NCBI GenBank assembly: GCA_964548475.1 | Contig: CAZJRF010000017.1 | Location: 1 to 24,987 of the forward strand | Direction of reading: 5' to 3' | Length of the DNA stretch: 24,987 nt | DNA from: VGBK01 sp964548475 | GTDB lineage: Bacteria > Actinomycetota > Acidimicrobiia > Spongiisociales > UBA11373 | Part shown: one piece after another, positions 1 to 8,211 of the stretch | Layout of the letters: the number at the start of each line of letters is the position of its first letter | How positions within the stretch are numbered: position 1 is the first letter of the stretch | The notes under the pieces: model-generated | What the model was told of the DNA's origin: nothing | The model's database searches: none | The model's input: the letters and a program-made list of their open reading frames with translations, nothing else | Position numbers and translations under genes: made by a program

Positions 1-1
1 G

Positions 2-355
2 AGCATCGACCTGGAAATGGCGGCCGATGTGCTGCAAGATCTGGGACCGAGCCCGGCCCGCACACCCATCACCCCGGGGCGAATCCTGAGCGCAACTGCG
101 GCTGCCTTTGACGTGACTATTGTGGAAATGGAGAGTCCAAGCCGGCGGCAGCCGCTAGCCCGCGCACGCCAGGTGGCGATGTACCTGTGCCGACAACTCA
201 CCGACTTGTCCCTTCCGAAGATAGGGCTGCTATTCGGAAGCCGCGATCACACCACGGTGTTGCACGGCATCAACACGGTACAGCGTCTTATTCAGACGGA
301 CCGGGGTCTCTTCGACCGGGTGACCGCCCTGTTGCAAAGCCTGCGGACATCATGA
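2..355 (+). CDS. dnaA: Chromosomal replication initiator DnaA, C-terminal part (5' end outside the window)
   Basis: The reading frame is open from the window edge, so only the last ~117 codons are present. The visible part is the end of the AAA+ lid region and domain IV, the DNA-binding domain that recognises DnaA boxes at oriC. The domain IV signature is clear: FGSRDHTTVLHGINTV, matching the family motif GxRDHTTVxHA, preceded by the helix containing ARQVAMYLCRQLTDLSLPKIG. An internal ATG at 17 is not the true start, because the frame continues upstream with matching family sequence. It is followed by a 192-bp non-coding gap and then dnaN, the usual order at a bacterial origin. The frame ends normally with TGA at 353-355. 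Identity is near certain; the missing N-terminus cannot be assessed. Confidence 0.96.
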   Translation, partial: SIDLEMAADVLQDLGPSPARTPITPGRILSATAAAFDVTIVEMESPSRRQPLARARQVAMYLCRQLTDLSLPKIGLLFGSRDHTTVLHGINTVQRLIQTDRGLFDRVTALLQSLRTS

Positions 356-547
356 GATGTTCTCCCCACACCGACACTCTCCGGCCAGGACCCCTGGGGA
401 CAGGTGCCGGGGTTCTCCCCGCCTCTGGGGACTTCTACCATGCCTTTCACCTGGGCAGACAGTCGGATATCCCCAATCCCCAACCCCTACTACAACCACT
501 AGGGTTTCGATGCATAGAGAACTAGTCGTAGCAGAAGGACTCAGCCT
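356..547 (+). other. oriC: Candidate replication origin (oriC) in the dnaA-dnaN gap
   Basis: No gene fits in this 192-bp gap. It contains six copies of the core TCCCC, most extending to TCCCCA, in both orientations: + strand at about 359-368, 411-420, 466-475 and 473-482; - strand at about 395-405 and 426-435. One - strand copy reads ACCTGTCCCCA, two changes from the actinobacterial DnaA box TTGTCCACA. No perfect TTATCCACA or TTGTCCACA was found. To the right the sequence becomes relatively A+T-richer (about 487-532), as expected for an unwinding element. The dnaN ribosome-binding site AGAAGGA lies at 533-539. Position between dnaA and dnaN is the commonest oriC location. Calling the repeats DnaA boxes is inference. 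Confidence 0.55.
487..501 (+). other. Possible DnaA-trio element of the origin unwinding region
   Basis: The + strand reads CTA CTA CAA CCA CTA. The lower strand read 3'-5' is therefore GAT GAT GTT GGT GAT, and three of five triplets match the DnaA-trio consensus 3'-GAT-5' described for the basal unwinding system of Bacillus subtilis. It lies 4 bp after the last TCCCCA box (473-482), separated by a short C-rich spacer, which is the expected order box, GC-rich spacer, trios. The motif is short, so chance occurrence is possible. Confidence 0.4.
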
Positions 548-1627
548 GTGCGGATAAGAGCAGAACGCGATGACCTGGTAGACGTGCTGGGCCGGGCGGC
601 GCGGGCGGTCAGCCCGAGATCACCGCTGCCGATCTTGCAGGGACTGCTGGTGACTGTCGTGGGGCAGCGCATGCAGGTCTTGGGCACCGATCTTGATATG
701 GCGGTGCGGACGGAGCTCGAGGTGGAGGTGCTGGAGGAGGGACGGACGGTTGTGCCCGCGCGACTGATTACTGAGGCTGCTCGGAAGCTGCCGCCGGGGG
801 CGGTCGTGTTGGCGGCCGCGGATGGAGAGGTGGAGCTCAGCGGAGGAGGTCCGCGGTTTCGCTTCCGCGAATTGGCGGTAGATGATTTTCCGGTGGTGGC
901 GGACCCGGCCCTCGACGATGGGATCGAGGTGGACGGAGATGATCTGTTGACTGCACTCAGCCAGGTCGCGGTAGCGGCGTCTCACGATGACGCCCGGCCC
1001 GTGCTGACGGGTGTGTTGTTCGAGGCAGCCGATGGCGCGCTCCGACTCGTGGCCACTGATTCATATCGGCTGGCCTTGCGAGATCTCCCGGCTGTGCGGT
1101 CGGCGGTGAGCGCGCTGGTTCCGGTAAGGGCTTTGCGGGAGTTGGCGCGCACCGTGGGGGCCAAGGTGATGCACGTGGGGCTGGGCAGCCGGGAAGCAAC
1201 GTTTGCCTCCAGCCAGGGAGTGCTGACAGTCAGGTTGATTGAAGGGACGTTCCCGAATTACCGGCAACTCCTGCCGTCGAGCTATCCGAACCGGCTCACA
1301 GTAGACCGGGATGGCCTGCTGCAGGCCATCGACCGGGCAGCACTGGTGGCCGAGGATCACATCCCGATCCGGCTGCAGTTGGAGGCCGGGGGACTGGAAC
1401 TTAGCGTGAGCCGCCAGGATGTCGGGGGAGAAACCGAGCACGTGCCGGCGGAGTATGAGGGCGATGACATGACCATCGCGTTCAACAGCCGATATCTCAA
1501 CGATGGGGTGGCCGCCGTGCAGGAAGATCGAGTTGTCCTCGACGTTATCGACCCACTCAAGCCGGGTGTCATCCGGGGGGCCGAGGGTGAGGACTACCTC
1601 TACCTGCTGATGCCCGTACGCCTGTAG
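548..1627 (+). CDS. dnaN: DNA polymerase III sliding clamp (beta subunit)
   Basis: The product is a 359-residue sliding clamp, which encircles DNA as a dimer and tethers the replicative polymerase. Length is close to the usual ~365-375. The three repeated clamp domains can be followed: an N-terminal domain with SPLPILQGLLV (residues ~26-36), a middle domain with RPVLTGVLFE followed by LVATDSYRLA (~148-172), and a C-terminal domain ending in LKPGVIRG and the family-typical YLYLLMPVRL. The start is GTG at 548, chosen because AGAAGGA lies 8 bp upstream and the protein begins MRIRAERDDL, close to other clamps. recF follows after 7 bp, suggesting co-transcription. No key residues are visibly missing. 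Confidence 0.96.
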   Translation: MRIRAERDDLVDVLGRAARAVSPRSPLPILQGLLVTVVGQRMQVLGTDLDMAVRTELEVEVLEEGRTVVPARLITEAARKLPPGAVVLAAADGEVELSGGGPRFRFRELAVDDFPVVADPALDDGIEVDGDDLLTALSQVAVAASHDDARPVLTGVLFEAADGALRLVATDSYRLALRDLPAVRSAVSALVPVRALRELARTVGAKVMHVGLGSREATFASSQGVLTVRLIEGTFPNYRQLLPSSYPNRLTVDRDGLLQAIDRAALVAEDHIPIRLQLEAGGLELSVSRQDVGGETEHVPAEYEGDDMTIAFNSRYLNDGVAAVQEDRVVLDVIDPLKPGVIRGAEGEDYLYLLMPVRL

Positions 1628-1634
1628 GGCGCCC

Positions 1635-2744
1635 ATGTTTCTGTCCTGGCTGCAGCTGATCGACTTTCGTTGTCATCCCAGGGTGGAGTTCACTCCCGGG
1701 CCCGAGATCAACGTACTTCTGGGGGGCAACGGGAGCGGCAAGAGCAGCGTGTTGGAGGGGATTGGTTTTCTGGCCACCTTGCGATCCTTCCGGCGAGCGC
1801 CCGACGCGGCTGTGATCCGGACGGGGGAAGGGGCCGCGGTGGTCCGGGGGCAGTTCACGGGCGAGGCAGGGACCCTTGAGGTGGGACTCGAGATTCCCGG
1901 CCGCGGCCGGCAACGAGTGCTGATAGACGGCAAGCGCTCTTCCGGCCGCGCGGAAGTCGCAGAGAGAGTGGCTTTGGTGGCCTTTCTGCCCGACGATCTA
2001 GATCTTGTGAAGAGGGGCCCGGTCTATCGGCGCGAGTATGTCGATGACCTTGCGGTCCAGTTGTGGCCAGCCGCTGCCGCGGACCAGCGGGAATATGAGC
2101 GCGCTCTGCGGCAGCGAAATGCCCTGCTCCGGCGGGAAGGGCGTGCTGCCGCGCCTGCCACTCTGGCCGTGTGGGATGAGAGGCTTTGTGTATTGGGTGC
2201 GGCGGTGGTCCGACGCCGACTGGACGCCCTGGGGGCGGTGGGCCCCAGCGTGGAGTCATTCTCGCGGGAGGTGGGAGAGGCGGGGGAGAGCATCCAGTGG
2301 TCCTACGCGGCAGCCGGGCTCGGTGGGCTGGACAAGGAGTCGTCTGCGGCAGCGCTGGCGGAGGGCCTGGCCCTGGCTCTGAGAGATGCGCGGTCGGAGG
2401 ACCTGGATCGGCGCACCACCACGGTGGGACCCCACCGTGATGAGATAGGGCTGTTCCTGGAGGGCCGCGACCTGCGCACACGGGCGAGCCAGGGTGAACA
2501 GCGCACGGTGGCGCTGGCGCTGCGAGTGGCCGCCTTCGACCTGCTTACGGAGCGCCGGCGATGGGCGCCGGTGCTGGTGCTCGACGACGTCTTCTCCGAG
2601 TTGGATGCGTCGCGGCGTGCCCGGCTGGTGGAGCGTCTGCCGGGCGGGCAAGTGTTTATCTCCTCCACCCACCGCGAGGATGTGCCCGTCGCAGGGATGT
2701 CGTGGCTGGTGGCTCCGGGACGGATCGCTCAGGTGGGGGCATGA
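1635..2744 (+). CDS. recF: DNA replication and repair protein RecF
   Basis: This 369-residue SMC-like ATPase helps load RecA at single-strand gaps as part of the RecFOR pathway. The N-terminus has LQLIDFRCHPRVEF, typical of RecF, and the Walker A motif GGNGSGKSS at about residues 30-38, followed by LEGIGFLATLRSFR. Near the C-terminus are the ABC-type signature ASQGEQRTVALALR and the Walker B stretch VLVLDDVFSELD (about residues 315-326), then ISSTH. Length is normal for the family. It starts with ATG 7 bp after dnaN. Its TGA stop overlaps the ATG of the next gene (2741-2744), indicating translational coupling. Its place between dnaN and gyrB is conserved in many bacteria. Confidence 0.95.
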   Translation: MFLSWLQLIDFRCHPRVEFTPGPEINVLLGGNGSGKSSVLEGIGFLATLRSFRRAPDAAVIRTGEGAAVVRGQFTGEAGTLEVGLEIPGRGRQRVLIDGKRSSGRAEVAERVALVAFLPDDLDLVKRGPVYRREYVDDLAVQLWPAAAADQREYERALRQRNALLRREGRAAAPATLAVWDERLCVLGAAVVRRRLDALGAVGPSVESFSREVGEAGESIQWSYAAAGLGGLDKESSAAALAEGLALALRDARSEDLDRRTTTVGPHRDEIGLFLEGRDLRTRASQGEQRTVALALRVAAFDLLTERRRWAPVLVLDDVFSELDASRRARLVERLPGGQVFISSTHREDVPVAGMSWLVAPGRIAQVGA

Positions 2745-3049
2745 GTGAACTCGAGCAGATAGGTGAGGGCCTGGATGAGGTGCTGCGCCGCCTGGGTTTG
2801 CCGGCCACCGACGTGATGGAGAGGTTGGTGAGGGAGTGGGCCGGGTTAGCCGGAGAGCCCTGGGCTTCGCGCGCGCGCCCGGCCGGGCTGCACCGTGGCG
2901 AGCTGACGCTGGAAGTGGCCGATGGGACCGCCGCGAGCCTTCTCAGGTACCAGTCGGCTCAACTGCTCGATCGGCTCGAGAAGGCTCTCGGGGCCCGCCT
3001 GGTCGAGTCGGTGCACATCCGCCTGGGCAGTCCCAAAAAGCGCCACTGA
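2741..3049 (+). CDS. DUF721 / DciA-like protein
   Basis: A 102-residue protein starting at the ATG that overlaps the recF stop; a longer upstream extension in the same frame would lie inside recF and is rejected. The sequence has the DUF721 pattern: a helical N-terminus (LDEVLRRLGLPATDVMERLVREWAGLAGEPWASRARPA in two stretches), then the strand ELTLEVADGTAASLLRYQSAQLLDRLEKALG and a C-terminal strand VESVHIRLG. DUF721 proteins include DciA, which interacts with the replicative helicase DnaB in bacteria that lack DnaC or DnaI. The recF-DUF721-gyrB order is widespread in Actinomycetota. The helicase-loading role here is inferred from the family and its origin location. Confidence 0.85.
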   Translation: MSELEQIGEGLDEVLRRLGLPATDVMERLVREWAGLAGEPWASRARPAGLHRGELTLEVADGTAASLLRYQSAQLLDRLEKALGARLVESVHIRLGSPKKRH

Positions 3050-3097
3050 CTAGGGCTTTTGTGGAGGGGGAGGGCAGTTTGTGACCCACCCGGCGGC

Positions 3098-3103
3098 TAT
3101 ACT
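3098..3103 (+). promoter_or_regulatory. Possible -10 element of the gyrB promoter
   Basis: TATACT, one change from TATAAT, in an otherwise GC-rich 146-bp gap (3050-3195) between the DciA-like gene and gyrB. The nearest -35-like hexamer, TTGTGA at 3079-3084, is only 13 bp away, too close for a standard sigma-70 spacing, so the -35 is weak or absent. A start of transcription near 3110 would give a ~85-nt leader. Nothing else was recognised in the gap. Confidence 0.35.
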
Positions 3104-3195
3104 TACCACACTGTAGGAGAGCGGGCAGATCGGTCCTCCGTGGGGCCGCGGTTCCGCCGCCGACCGGCCGGTTCGTCCCGTCCATTAGGAGGTTT

Positions 3196-5112
3196 GTGGT
3201 CACGCAACGCGCTAATGGGTCGTACGACGCGAAGGATATTCAGGTCCTCGAGGGCCTTGAGGCAGTGCGCCGACGGCCGGCTATGTACATCGGCAGCACG
3301 GGTCCGCGGGGCCTCCATCACCTTATCTGGGAGGTTGTCGACAACGCGGTCGATGAAGCCATGGGAGGCTTCTGCTCTCACATAGAGGTCACCCTCCTGG
3401 CCGATGGGGGAGTGAGGGTCAAGGACGACGGTCGGGGCATACCCGTGGGCACACATGCGCGGACACGGCAGTCGGCGCTGACCACCGTCCTCACCCGGTT
3501 GCATGCCGGGGGCAAGTTCGATTCCGGGGCTTACACAGTCTCCGGCGGCCTGCACGGGGTAGGGGTGTCGGTGGTCAACGCATTGTCGAAGGAACTACGG
3601 GTCGAGGTGGCGCGCGATGGTTCCGTGTGGAGCCAGACCTTCGAAATGGGTGTTCCCACCGGCAAGGTGGCAAAGGGAAAGCCCACGCGCCGCTCGGGTA
3701 CCACGATCACCTTCTGGCCGGCATCCGAGATCTTCAGCGAGACCACCGAGTTCAACTACGAGACGGTGGCGGCCCGCCTGCGCGAGATGGCCTTTCTCAA
3801 CAAGGGGCTCGAGATCGTGCTGGTCGATGAGCGCGGAGAGGGAGCACGCGACTCGTTCCGCTACACGGGCGGCCTGGTCGACTTCGTGAAACACCTGAAT
3901 GCCAAGCGCGAGCCGCTGCACCCTCACATCATCAGCCTCGAAGAGGTGGGCGACGACGTCGAGGTCGATGTGGCGCTGCAGTGGAACGCGGGGTTCACCG
4001 AGACGGTGCTGACTTTTGCAAACAACATCAACACGCACGAGGGCGGTACACACGAAGAGGGGTTTCGCAAGGCCCTGACCCGTGCGGTCAACGAGTTCGC
4101 TCGGGACCGGGGCCTGCTCAAGGAGAAGGACGAGAACCTGGCGGGCGAGGACATCCGGGAAGGGCTAACCGCGGTGGTGGCGGTGCGGGTGCGGCATCCC
4201 CAATTCGAGGGTCAGACCAAGACCAAGCTCGGCAACACCGAGGTGAGGTCTTTTGTTGAGGTGGCGCTGAACCGGCTGCTCCCCGAGTGGCTCAGTCGGC
4301 ATCCGGGAGAGGGCCGGGCGATCATCGACAAGTGTACAACGGCCGCCCGGGCCCGGCTGGCGGCTCGCGCCGCCCGGGATCTCACCCGGCGTAAGAGCCT
4401 GCTTGAGTCCACCGGGCTGCCGGGGAAGCTGGCCGACTGTTCCACACGCGACCCGCAGGTCAGCGAGCTGTTCATCGTGGAAGGCGACTCGGCCGGCGGC
4501 TCGGCCAAGCAGGCGCGCAACAGCGAGTTTCAGGCCATCCTTCCCATCCGGGGCAAGATCATCAATGTCGAGAAGGCCCGCCTCACGCGGGTGTTGCAGA
4601 ACAACGAGATTCAGGCGTTGATCACCGCGGTGGGAACCGGGATCGGCGACGATTTCAACCTCGAGCGGGCCCGCTACCACAAGGTGGTGATCCTGACCGA
4701 CGCCGACGTCGACGGCGCCCACATCCGCACCCTGCTGCTGACATTCTTCTTCCGCCACATGAGGGCGCTCATCGAGGCGGGTTTCGTGTACATAGCCCAG
4801 CCGCCCCTGTACCTGGTCAAGGCGGGCAAGGAGGCGGTATATGCCTACTCCGATCGCCAACTGGAGGAGATAACCGCCGGCCTCGACGGCAAGCGGCCCG
4901 TTCTTCAGCGCTACAAGGGCCTGGGCGAGATGAACGCGGGGCAGTTGTGGGAGACCACTATGGATCCCGACGCCCGGGTGCTGCTGCAGGTAGGGCTCGA
5001 TGACGCCGGGGTGGCCGACGATATCTTTGCCACGCTCATGGGGGACGACGTCGAGGCAAGGCGCACCTTCATTCAGAGAAACGCCCGCGACGTGCGCTTC
5101 CTGGACATCTGA
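3196..5112 (+). CDS. gyrB: DNA gyrase subunit B
   Basis: The product is the 638-residue ATPase subunit of gyrase, which forms an A2B2 complex with GyrA and introduces negative supercoils. The GHKL ATPase domain shows EVVDNAVDEAM (N-box), DDGRGIPVG and GGLHGVGVSVVNALS. The TOPRIM domain shows VEGDSAGGSAKQARN, then ILPIRGKIINVEKA and DADVDGAHIRTLLL, which carry the Mg-binding acidic residues. The C-terminus ends RDVRFLDI, typical of the family. Length suits the actinobacterial form without the enterobacterial insertion. The start is GTG at 3196, with AGGAGG at 3187-3192 just upstream; spacing is short but no better in-frame start exists. gyrA follows 4 bp after the stop. Confidence 0.97.
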   Translation: MVTQRANGSYDAKDIQVLEGLEAVRRRPAMYIGSTGPRGLHHLIWEVVDNAVDEAMGGFCSHIEVTLLADGGVRVKDDGRGIPVGTHARTRQSALTTVLTRLHAGGKFDSGAYTVSGGLHGVGVSVVNALSKELRVEVARDGSVWSQTFEMGVPTGKVAKGKPTRRSGTTITFWPASEIFSETTEFNYETVAARLREMAFLNKGLEIVLVDERGEGARDSFRYTGGLVDFVKHLNAKREPLHPHIISLEEVGDDVEVDVALQWNAGFTETVLTFANNINTHEGGTHEEGFRKALTRAVNEFARDRGLLKEKDENLAGEDIREGLTAVVAVRVRHPQFEGQTKTKLGNTEVRSFVEVALNRLLPEWLSRHPGEGRAIIDKCTTAARARLAARAARDLTRRKSLLESTGLPGKLADCSTRDPQVSELFIVEGDSAGGSAKQARNSEFQAILPIRGKIINVEKARLTRVLQNNEIQALITAVGTGIGDDFNLERARYHKVVILTDADVDGAHIRTLLLTFFFRHMRALIEAGFVYIAQPPLYLVKAGKEAVYAYSDRQLEEITAGLDGKRPVLQRYKGLGEMNAGQLWETTMDPDARVLLQVGLDDAGVADDIFATLMGDDVEARRTFIQRNARDVRFLDI

Positions 5113-5116
5113 CGCC

Positions 5117-7561
5117 ATGACCTCGACAGAGAACAACGGCCGGGACAACGTGCGCCTTATCGACATCGAGAGTGAGGTGAAGAACTCGTTCCTGGAATAC
5201 GCGATGTCCGTCATCGTGGCCAGGGCCCTTCCCGACGTGAGGGACGGGCTGAAGCCGGTGCACCGCCGCATTCTCTACTCCATGTACGACTCGGGCATCC
5301 GCCCCGGGAGCCCCTTCCGGAAGAGTGCACGGGTGGTCGGCGATGTGATGGGCTGGTTCCATCCTCACGGCAACGAGGCCATCTACGACGCCCTGGTGCG
5401 TATGGGACAGAGCTTTGCCACCCGCTACGGGCTCATCGAGCCCCAGGGCAACTTCGGCACGGTGGACGACCCACCGGCGGCCATGCGCTACACGGAGTGC
5501 CGCCTCGAGCATCTGGCTATGCACCTCCTTGAGGGTATCGACGAGGACACGGTCAACTTTCAGGACAACTACTCCGGGGAGCGCCAGGAGCCGGTGGTCC
5601 TGCCCGCCCGCTTTCCCAACCTCCTGGTGAACGGGTCCACCGGCATCGCAGTGGGCATGGCCACCAACATACCGCCCCATAACCTGGGCGAGGTCATCGA
5701 GGCCACCATCCACAAGATCGAGAACTCCGAGGCCACGGCTGAGGACCTGCTGGCCTTTGTACGGGGGCCCGACTTCCCCACCGGGGCCTGCATAGTGGGC
5801 ACCCGGGGGGTAAGAGATGCCCTGCTCACGGGGCGGGGCTCGGTCAAGATGCGGGCGGTGGCCGAGGTCGAGGAGGTGCGCAAGGGACGCACCGCCCTGG
5901 TGATCACCCACATCCCCTACCAGGTCTCCCGCGACCGCATCATGGAGAAGATCGCCGACCTGGTGCGCGAGCGTAGGGTGACCGGCATAGCCGATCTGCG
6001 CGACGAGTCCGACCGTACCGGCACCCGCCTGGTCGTCGAGCTCAAGCGCGACGCCACCCCGCAGGTAGTGCTGAATCAGCTGTACAAGAACACCCAACTG
6101 CAGGAGACGTTTGGGGTCAACATGGTGGCCCTCGTCGATGGGGTGCCCCACACTCTCAACCTCGCGCAGGTCATCGGGCACTACATCGATCACCAGATGG
6201 AGGTGGTCGAAAGGCGCACCCGCTTCCGCCTGGCGCGGGCCGAGGCGCGGGCGCACATCGTCGAGGGCCTCTTGATCGCCCTCGACAACATCGATGAGGT
6301 GGTGCAGATCATCCGATCCTCGGCCGATACCGAGGCGGCGCGGTCCGCGCTCATGGAGCGCTTCGACCTCAGCGAGGTACAGGCCACTCACATACTCGAT
6401 ATGCCGCTGCGCCGCCTGACCGCACTGGAGACGGGCAAGCTGCGCGAAGAGCAGGCTGAGCTGGCCAAGCTGATCCGCTATCTCAAGGGCCTGCTGGCCA
6501 GCCCGGCCAAGCGGCGGGCGCTCATCGCCGACGAACTACGGGCTATCAAGGAGAGGTATGCCGACGAACGGCGCACGCGCTTCGTGGCCGATGAAGGTGA
6601 TCCCACCCTGGAAGATCTCATCGCCGACGAGGAGGTCATGGTCACCGTGACCGCCAACGGCTATGTGAAAGCGGTGAATGCGGCCGCCTACCGGCGTCAG
6701 GGGCGGGGCGGCAGGGGGGTCAAGGGGGCCGAACTGCGCGAGGACGATGTGATCACCCAGGTGGTGCACACCACCGCCCATGCCTATCTCCTCTTCTTCA
6801 CCAACCGGGGCAAGGTTTACCGGGTCAAGGCGCACGAGATTCCCCGCAAGGAGCGCACCCACAAAGGGGTGCTGGTGCAATCCGTGCTCCCCATGGGGCC
6901 GGAAGAGAAGGTCGAGGCGGTGGTCGACACCCGGGCCTACGACGCCTCGCGTTTCCTGGTCATCGTCACCGCCCAGGGCCTGGTGAAGAAGACCCGCCTG
7001 TCCGACTACGAGTCCCGTCATCAGGTGCTGATAGCGGTCCGGCTCAACGAGGGCGACGAGGTGGTGGAGGTGCTCAATACCGGCGGCGACAACGATCTGC
7101 TGCTCTTCAGCGCCGGCGGGGCCGGGATCCGCTTCTCCGAGTCGGAGATCAGGGCCATGGGCCGTGACACGATGGGGGTGCGGGGTATCCGCCTTCGTCC
7201 GGACGACCTGGTGGTGTCGGCGGCTTCGGACGCCGACGGCGACCTGGTTCTCCTGCTCACATCGGGCGGGTACGGCAAGCGCACTCGCATGAGCGAGTTC
7301 CCCCGCCAGAAGCGAGGCGGCTACGGGGTCAAGGCCATGAAGCCCACCCGGGTGCGGGGGAGCCTGGTGGCGGCCCGGGGCGTGTCGCCGGGAGACGAAA
7401 TCTTCGTTACCTCATCCGACGGAGTGGTTATCCGCACCACCGCCGACTCCGTCAGCCGCCAGAAGCGGGATGCGAGCGGGGTGAGGGTCATGCATCTGGG
7501 CGAAGGCCGCCAGGTAACCGCCTTCGCTCTCGTGCCGCCGGAAGAGAGCGACCAGGGGTGA
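5117..7561 (+). CDS. gyrA: DNA gyrase subunit A
   Basis: The product is the 814-residue DNA-cleaving subunit of gyrase. The ATG at 5117, 4 bp after gyrB, is chosen over an upstream in-frame start at 5000 that would run through gyrB. The winged-helix domain shows LPDVRDGLKPVHRRILYSM, and the catalytic tyrosine is Y125 in AAMRYTE. A GyrA-box-like motif, QGRGGRG, lies in the C-terminal beta-pinwheel region (YRRQGRGGRGVKGAEL), favouring gyrase over topoisomerase IV. The quinolone-binding helix reads HPHGNEAIYD: N86 and E87 sit where E. coli has D82 and S83 and M. tuberculosis has D89 and A90, while the acidic D91 (E. coli D87) is kept. That substitution is unusual. Length is normal. No intein is visible. 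Confidence 0.97.
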   Translation: MTSTENNGRDNVRLIDIESEVKNSFLEYAMSVIVARALPDVRDGLKPVHRRILYSMYDSGIRPGSPFRKSARVVGDVMGWFHPHGNEAIYDALVRMGQSFATRYGLIEPQGNFGTVDDPPAAMRYTECRLEHLAMHLLEGIDEDTVNFQDNYSGERQEPVVLPARFPNLLVNGSTGIAVGMATNIPPHNLGEVIEATIHKIENSEATAEDLLAFVRGPDFPTGACIVGTRGVRDALLTGRGSVKMRAVAEVEEVRKGRTALVITHIPYQVSRDRIMEKIADLVRERRVTGIADLRDESDRTGTRLVVELKRDATPQVVLNQLYKNTQLQETFGVNMVALVDGVPHTLNLAQVIGHYIDHQMEVVERRTRFRLARAEARAHIVEGLLIALDNIDEVVQIIRSSADTEAARSALMERFDLSEVQATHILDMPLRRLTALETGKLREEQAELAKLIRYLKGLLASPAKRRALIADELRAIKERYADERRTRFVADEGDPTLEDLIADEEVMVTVTANGYVKAVNAAAYRRQGRGGRGVKGAELREDDVITQVVHTTAHAYLLFFTNRGKVYRVKAHEIPRKERTHKGVLVQSVLPMGPEEKVEAVVDTRAYDASRFLVIVTAQGLVKKTRLSDYESRHQVLIAVRLNEGDEVVEVLNTGGDNDLLLFSAGGAGIRFSESEIRAMGRDTMGVRGIRLRPDDLVVSAASDADGDLVLLLTSGGYGKRTRMSEFPRQKRGGYGVKAMKPTRVRGSLVAARGVSPGDEIFVTSSDGVVIRTTADSVSRQKRDASGVRVMHLGEGRQVTAFALVPPEESDQG

Positions 7562-7573
7562 GGCCGCCGCCCG

Positions 7574-7617
7574 CCGGGGGCGCCGCCCCCTGGACTCCCG
7601 CCGTGACGGGGGGTCAC
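7574..7617 (+). terminator. Possible terminator hairpins after gyrA
   Basis: Two short inverted repeats follow the gyrA stop: GGGGGC-gcc-GCCCCC (7576-7590) and GTGAC-ggggg-GTCAC (7603-7617). Neither has a T-tract, so they are weak candidates for intrinsic termination. They may simply reflect high GC content. Confidence 0.25.
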
Positions 7618-7649
7618 CGGTACACTGCCCCACGTCCCCCACTAGCCAG

Positions 7650-8204
7650 GTGAGCATGCCGGTGCAGCGAGTCCGGCGGGTCATTCGCAAGATTGACCCC
7701 TGGACCGTCCTCAAGATCTCCCTCGTGTTCAATGCCGTCATGGCGGTGGTCACGGTGCTGGGCACGGTCGTGTTCTGGTCGGTGTTTGTGAACGCCGGTA
7801 TCCCCGAGCGCATCAATGAGCTAGCCCTCACCATCGGCATTGAGAACGGCATCACTCTCGAGGGCCCGGTGTATTTCCGCATCGTGGTGCTGCTCGCGGC
7901 GGTGGGGATGATTGCCATGACCGGCCTGTTCACCCTGGCGGCCGTGGTTTACAACCTGATCTCCGACCTGGTGGGCGGGGTAGAGATGGTGGTGCTCGAA
8001 GAGTCGGGGCCGGGCGCCCCGGCTAAGGGTCGGGTTGCTCTGCCGGTGACGGTGGCGCCGGTGCACGAGCGGGATGCCTTGCGGCCGCTGCCCACAGCGC
8101 CGCCGCGGACCCCGCCGCCGGTGCCGGAGAGCAAGCCGGCGAACGTGACGCCTCCGCCGGCTACCGAGGGCACGTCCGAGGCGACCCGGCCCCTGCAGGG
8201 CTGA
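7650..8204 (+). CDS. DUF3566 transmembrane protein
   Basis: A 184-residue membrane protein starting at GTG 7650 (an ATG at 7656 is equally possible and would remove two residues). The N-terminus has VQRVRRVIRKIDPWTVLKISLVFN, characteristic of DUF3566. It is followed by a first membrane helix (~residues 26-50), an extracytoplasmic segment with NELALTIGIENGITLEG, and a second helix (~72-98) leading into VYNLISDLVGGVEMVV. The last ~80 residues are Pro- and Ala-rich and probably disordered. Genes of this family commonly sit directly downstream of gyrA near the actinobacterial origin, supporting the assignment. Its function is not established; a link to envelope or division processes has been suggested for neighbouring actinobacterial families but cannot be shown here. 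It converges with the next gene, 7 bp away. Confidence 0.85.
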   Translation: MSMPVQRVRRVIRKIDPWTVLKISLVFNAVMAVVTVLGTVVFWSVFVNAGIPERINELALTIGIENGITLEGPVYFRIVVLLAAVGMIAMTGLFTLAAVVYNLISDLVGGVEMVVLEESGPGAPAKGRVALPVTVAPVHERDALRPLPTAPPRTPPPVPESKPANVTPPPATEGTSEATRPLQG

Positions 8205-8211
8205 AGGCGAA

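Noticed and set aside
358..370. TGTTCTCCCCACA as a canonical DnaA box
   Set aside because: It has an extra C relative to TTNTCCACA, so it is not a standard box; it is kept only as one of the TCCCC-core repeats.
4165..6391. Long minus-strand frames opposite gyrB and gyrA (368 and 440 codons)
   Set aside because: Both are shadows of highly conserved gyrase genes, with His/Val/Asp/Gly-biased composition and no motifs.
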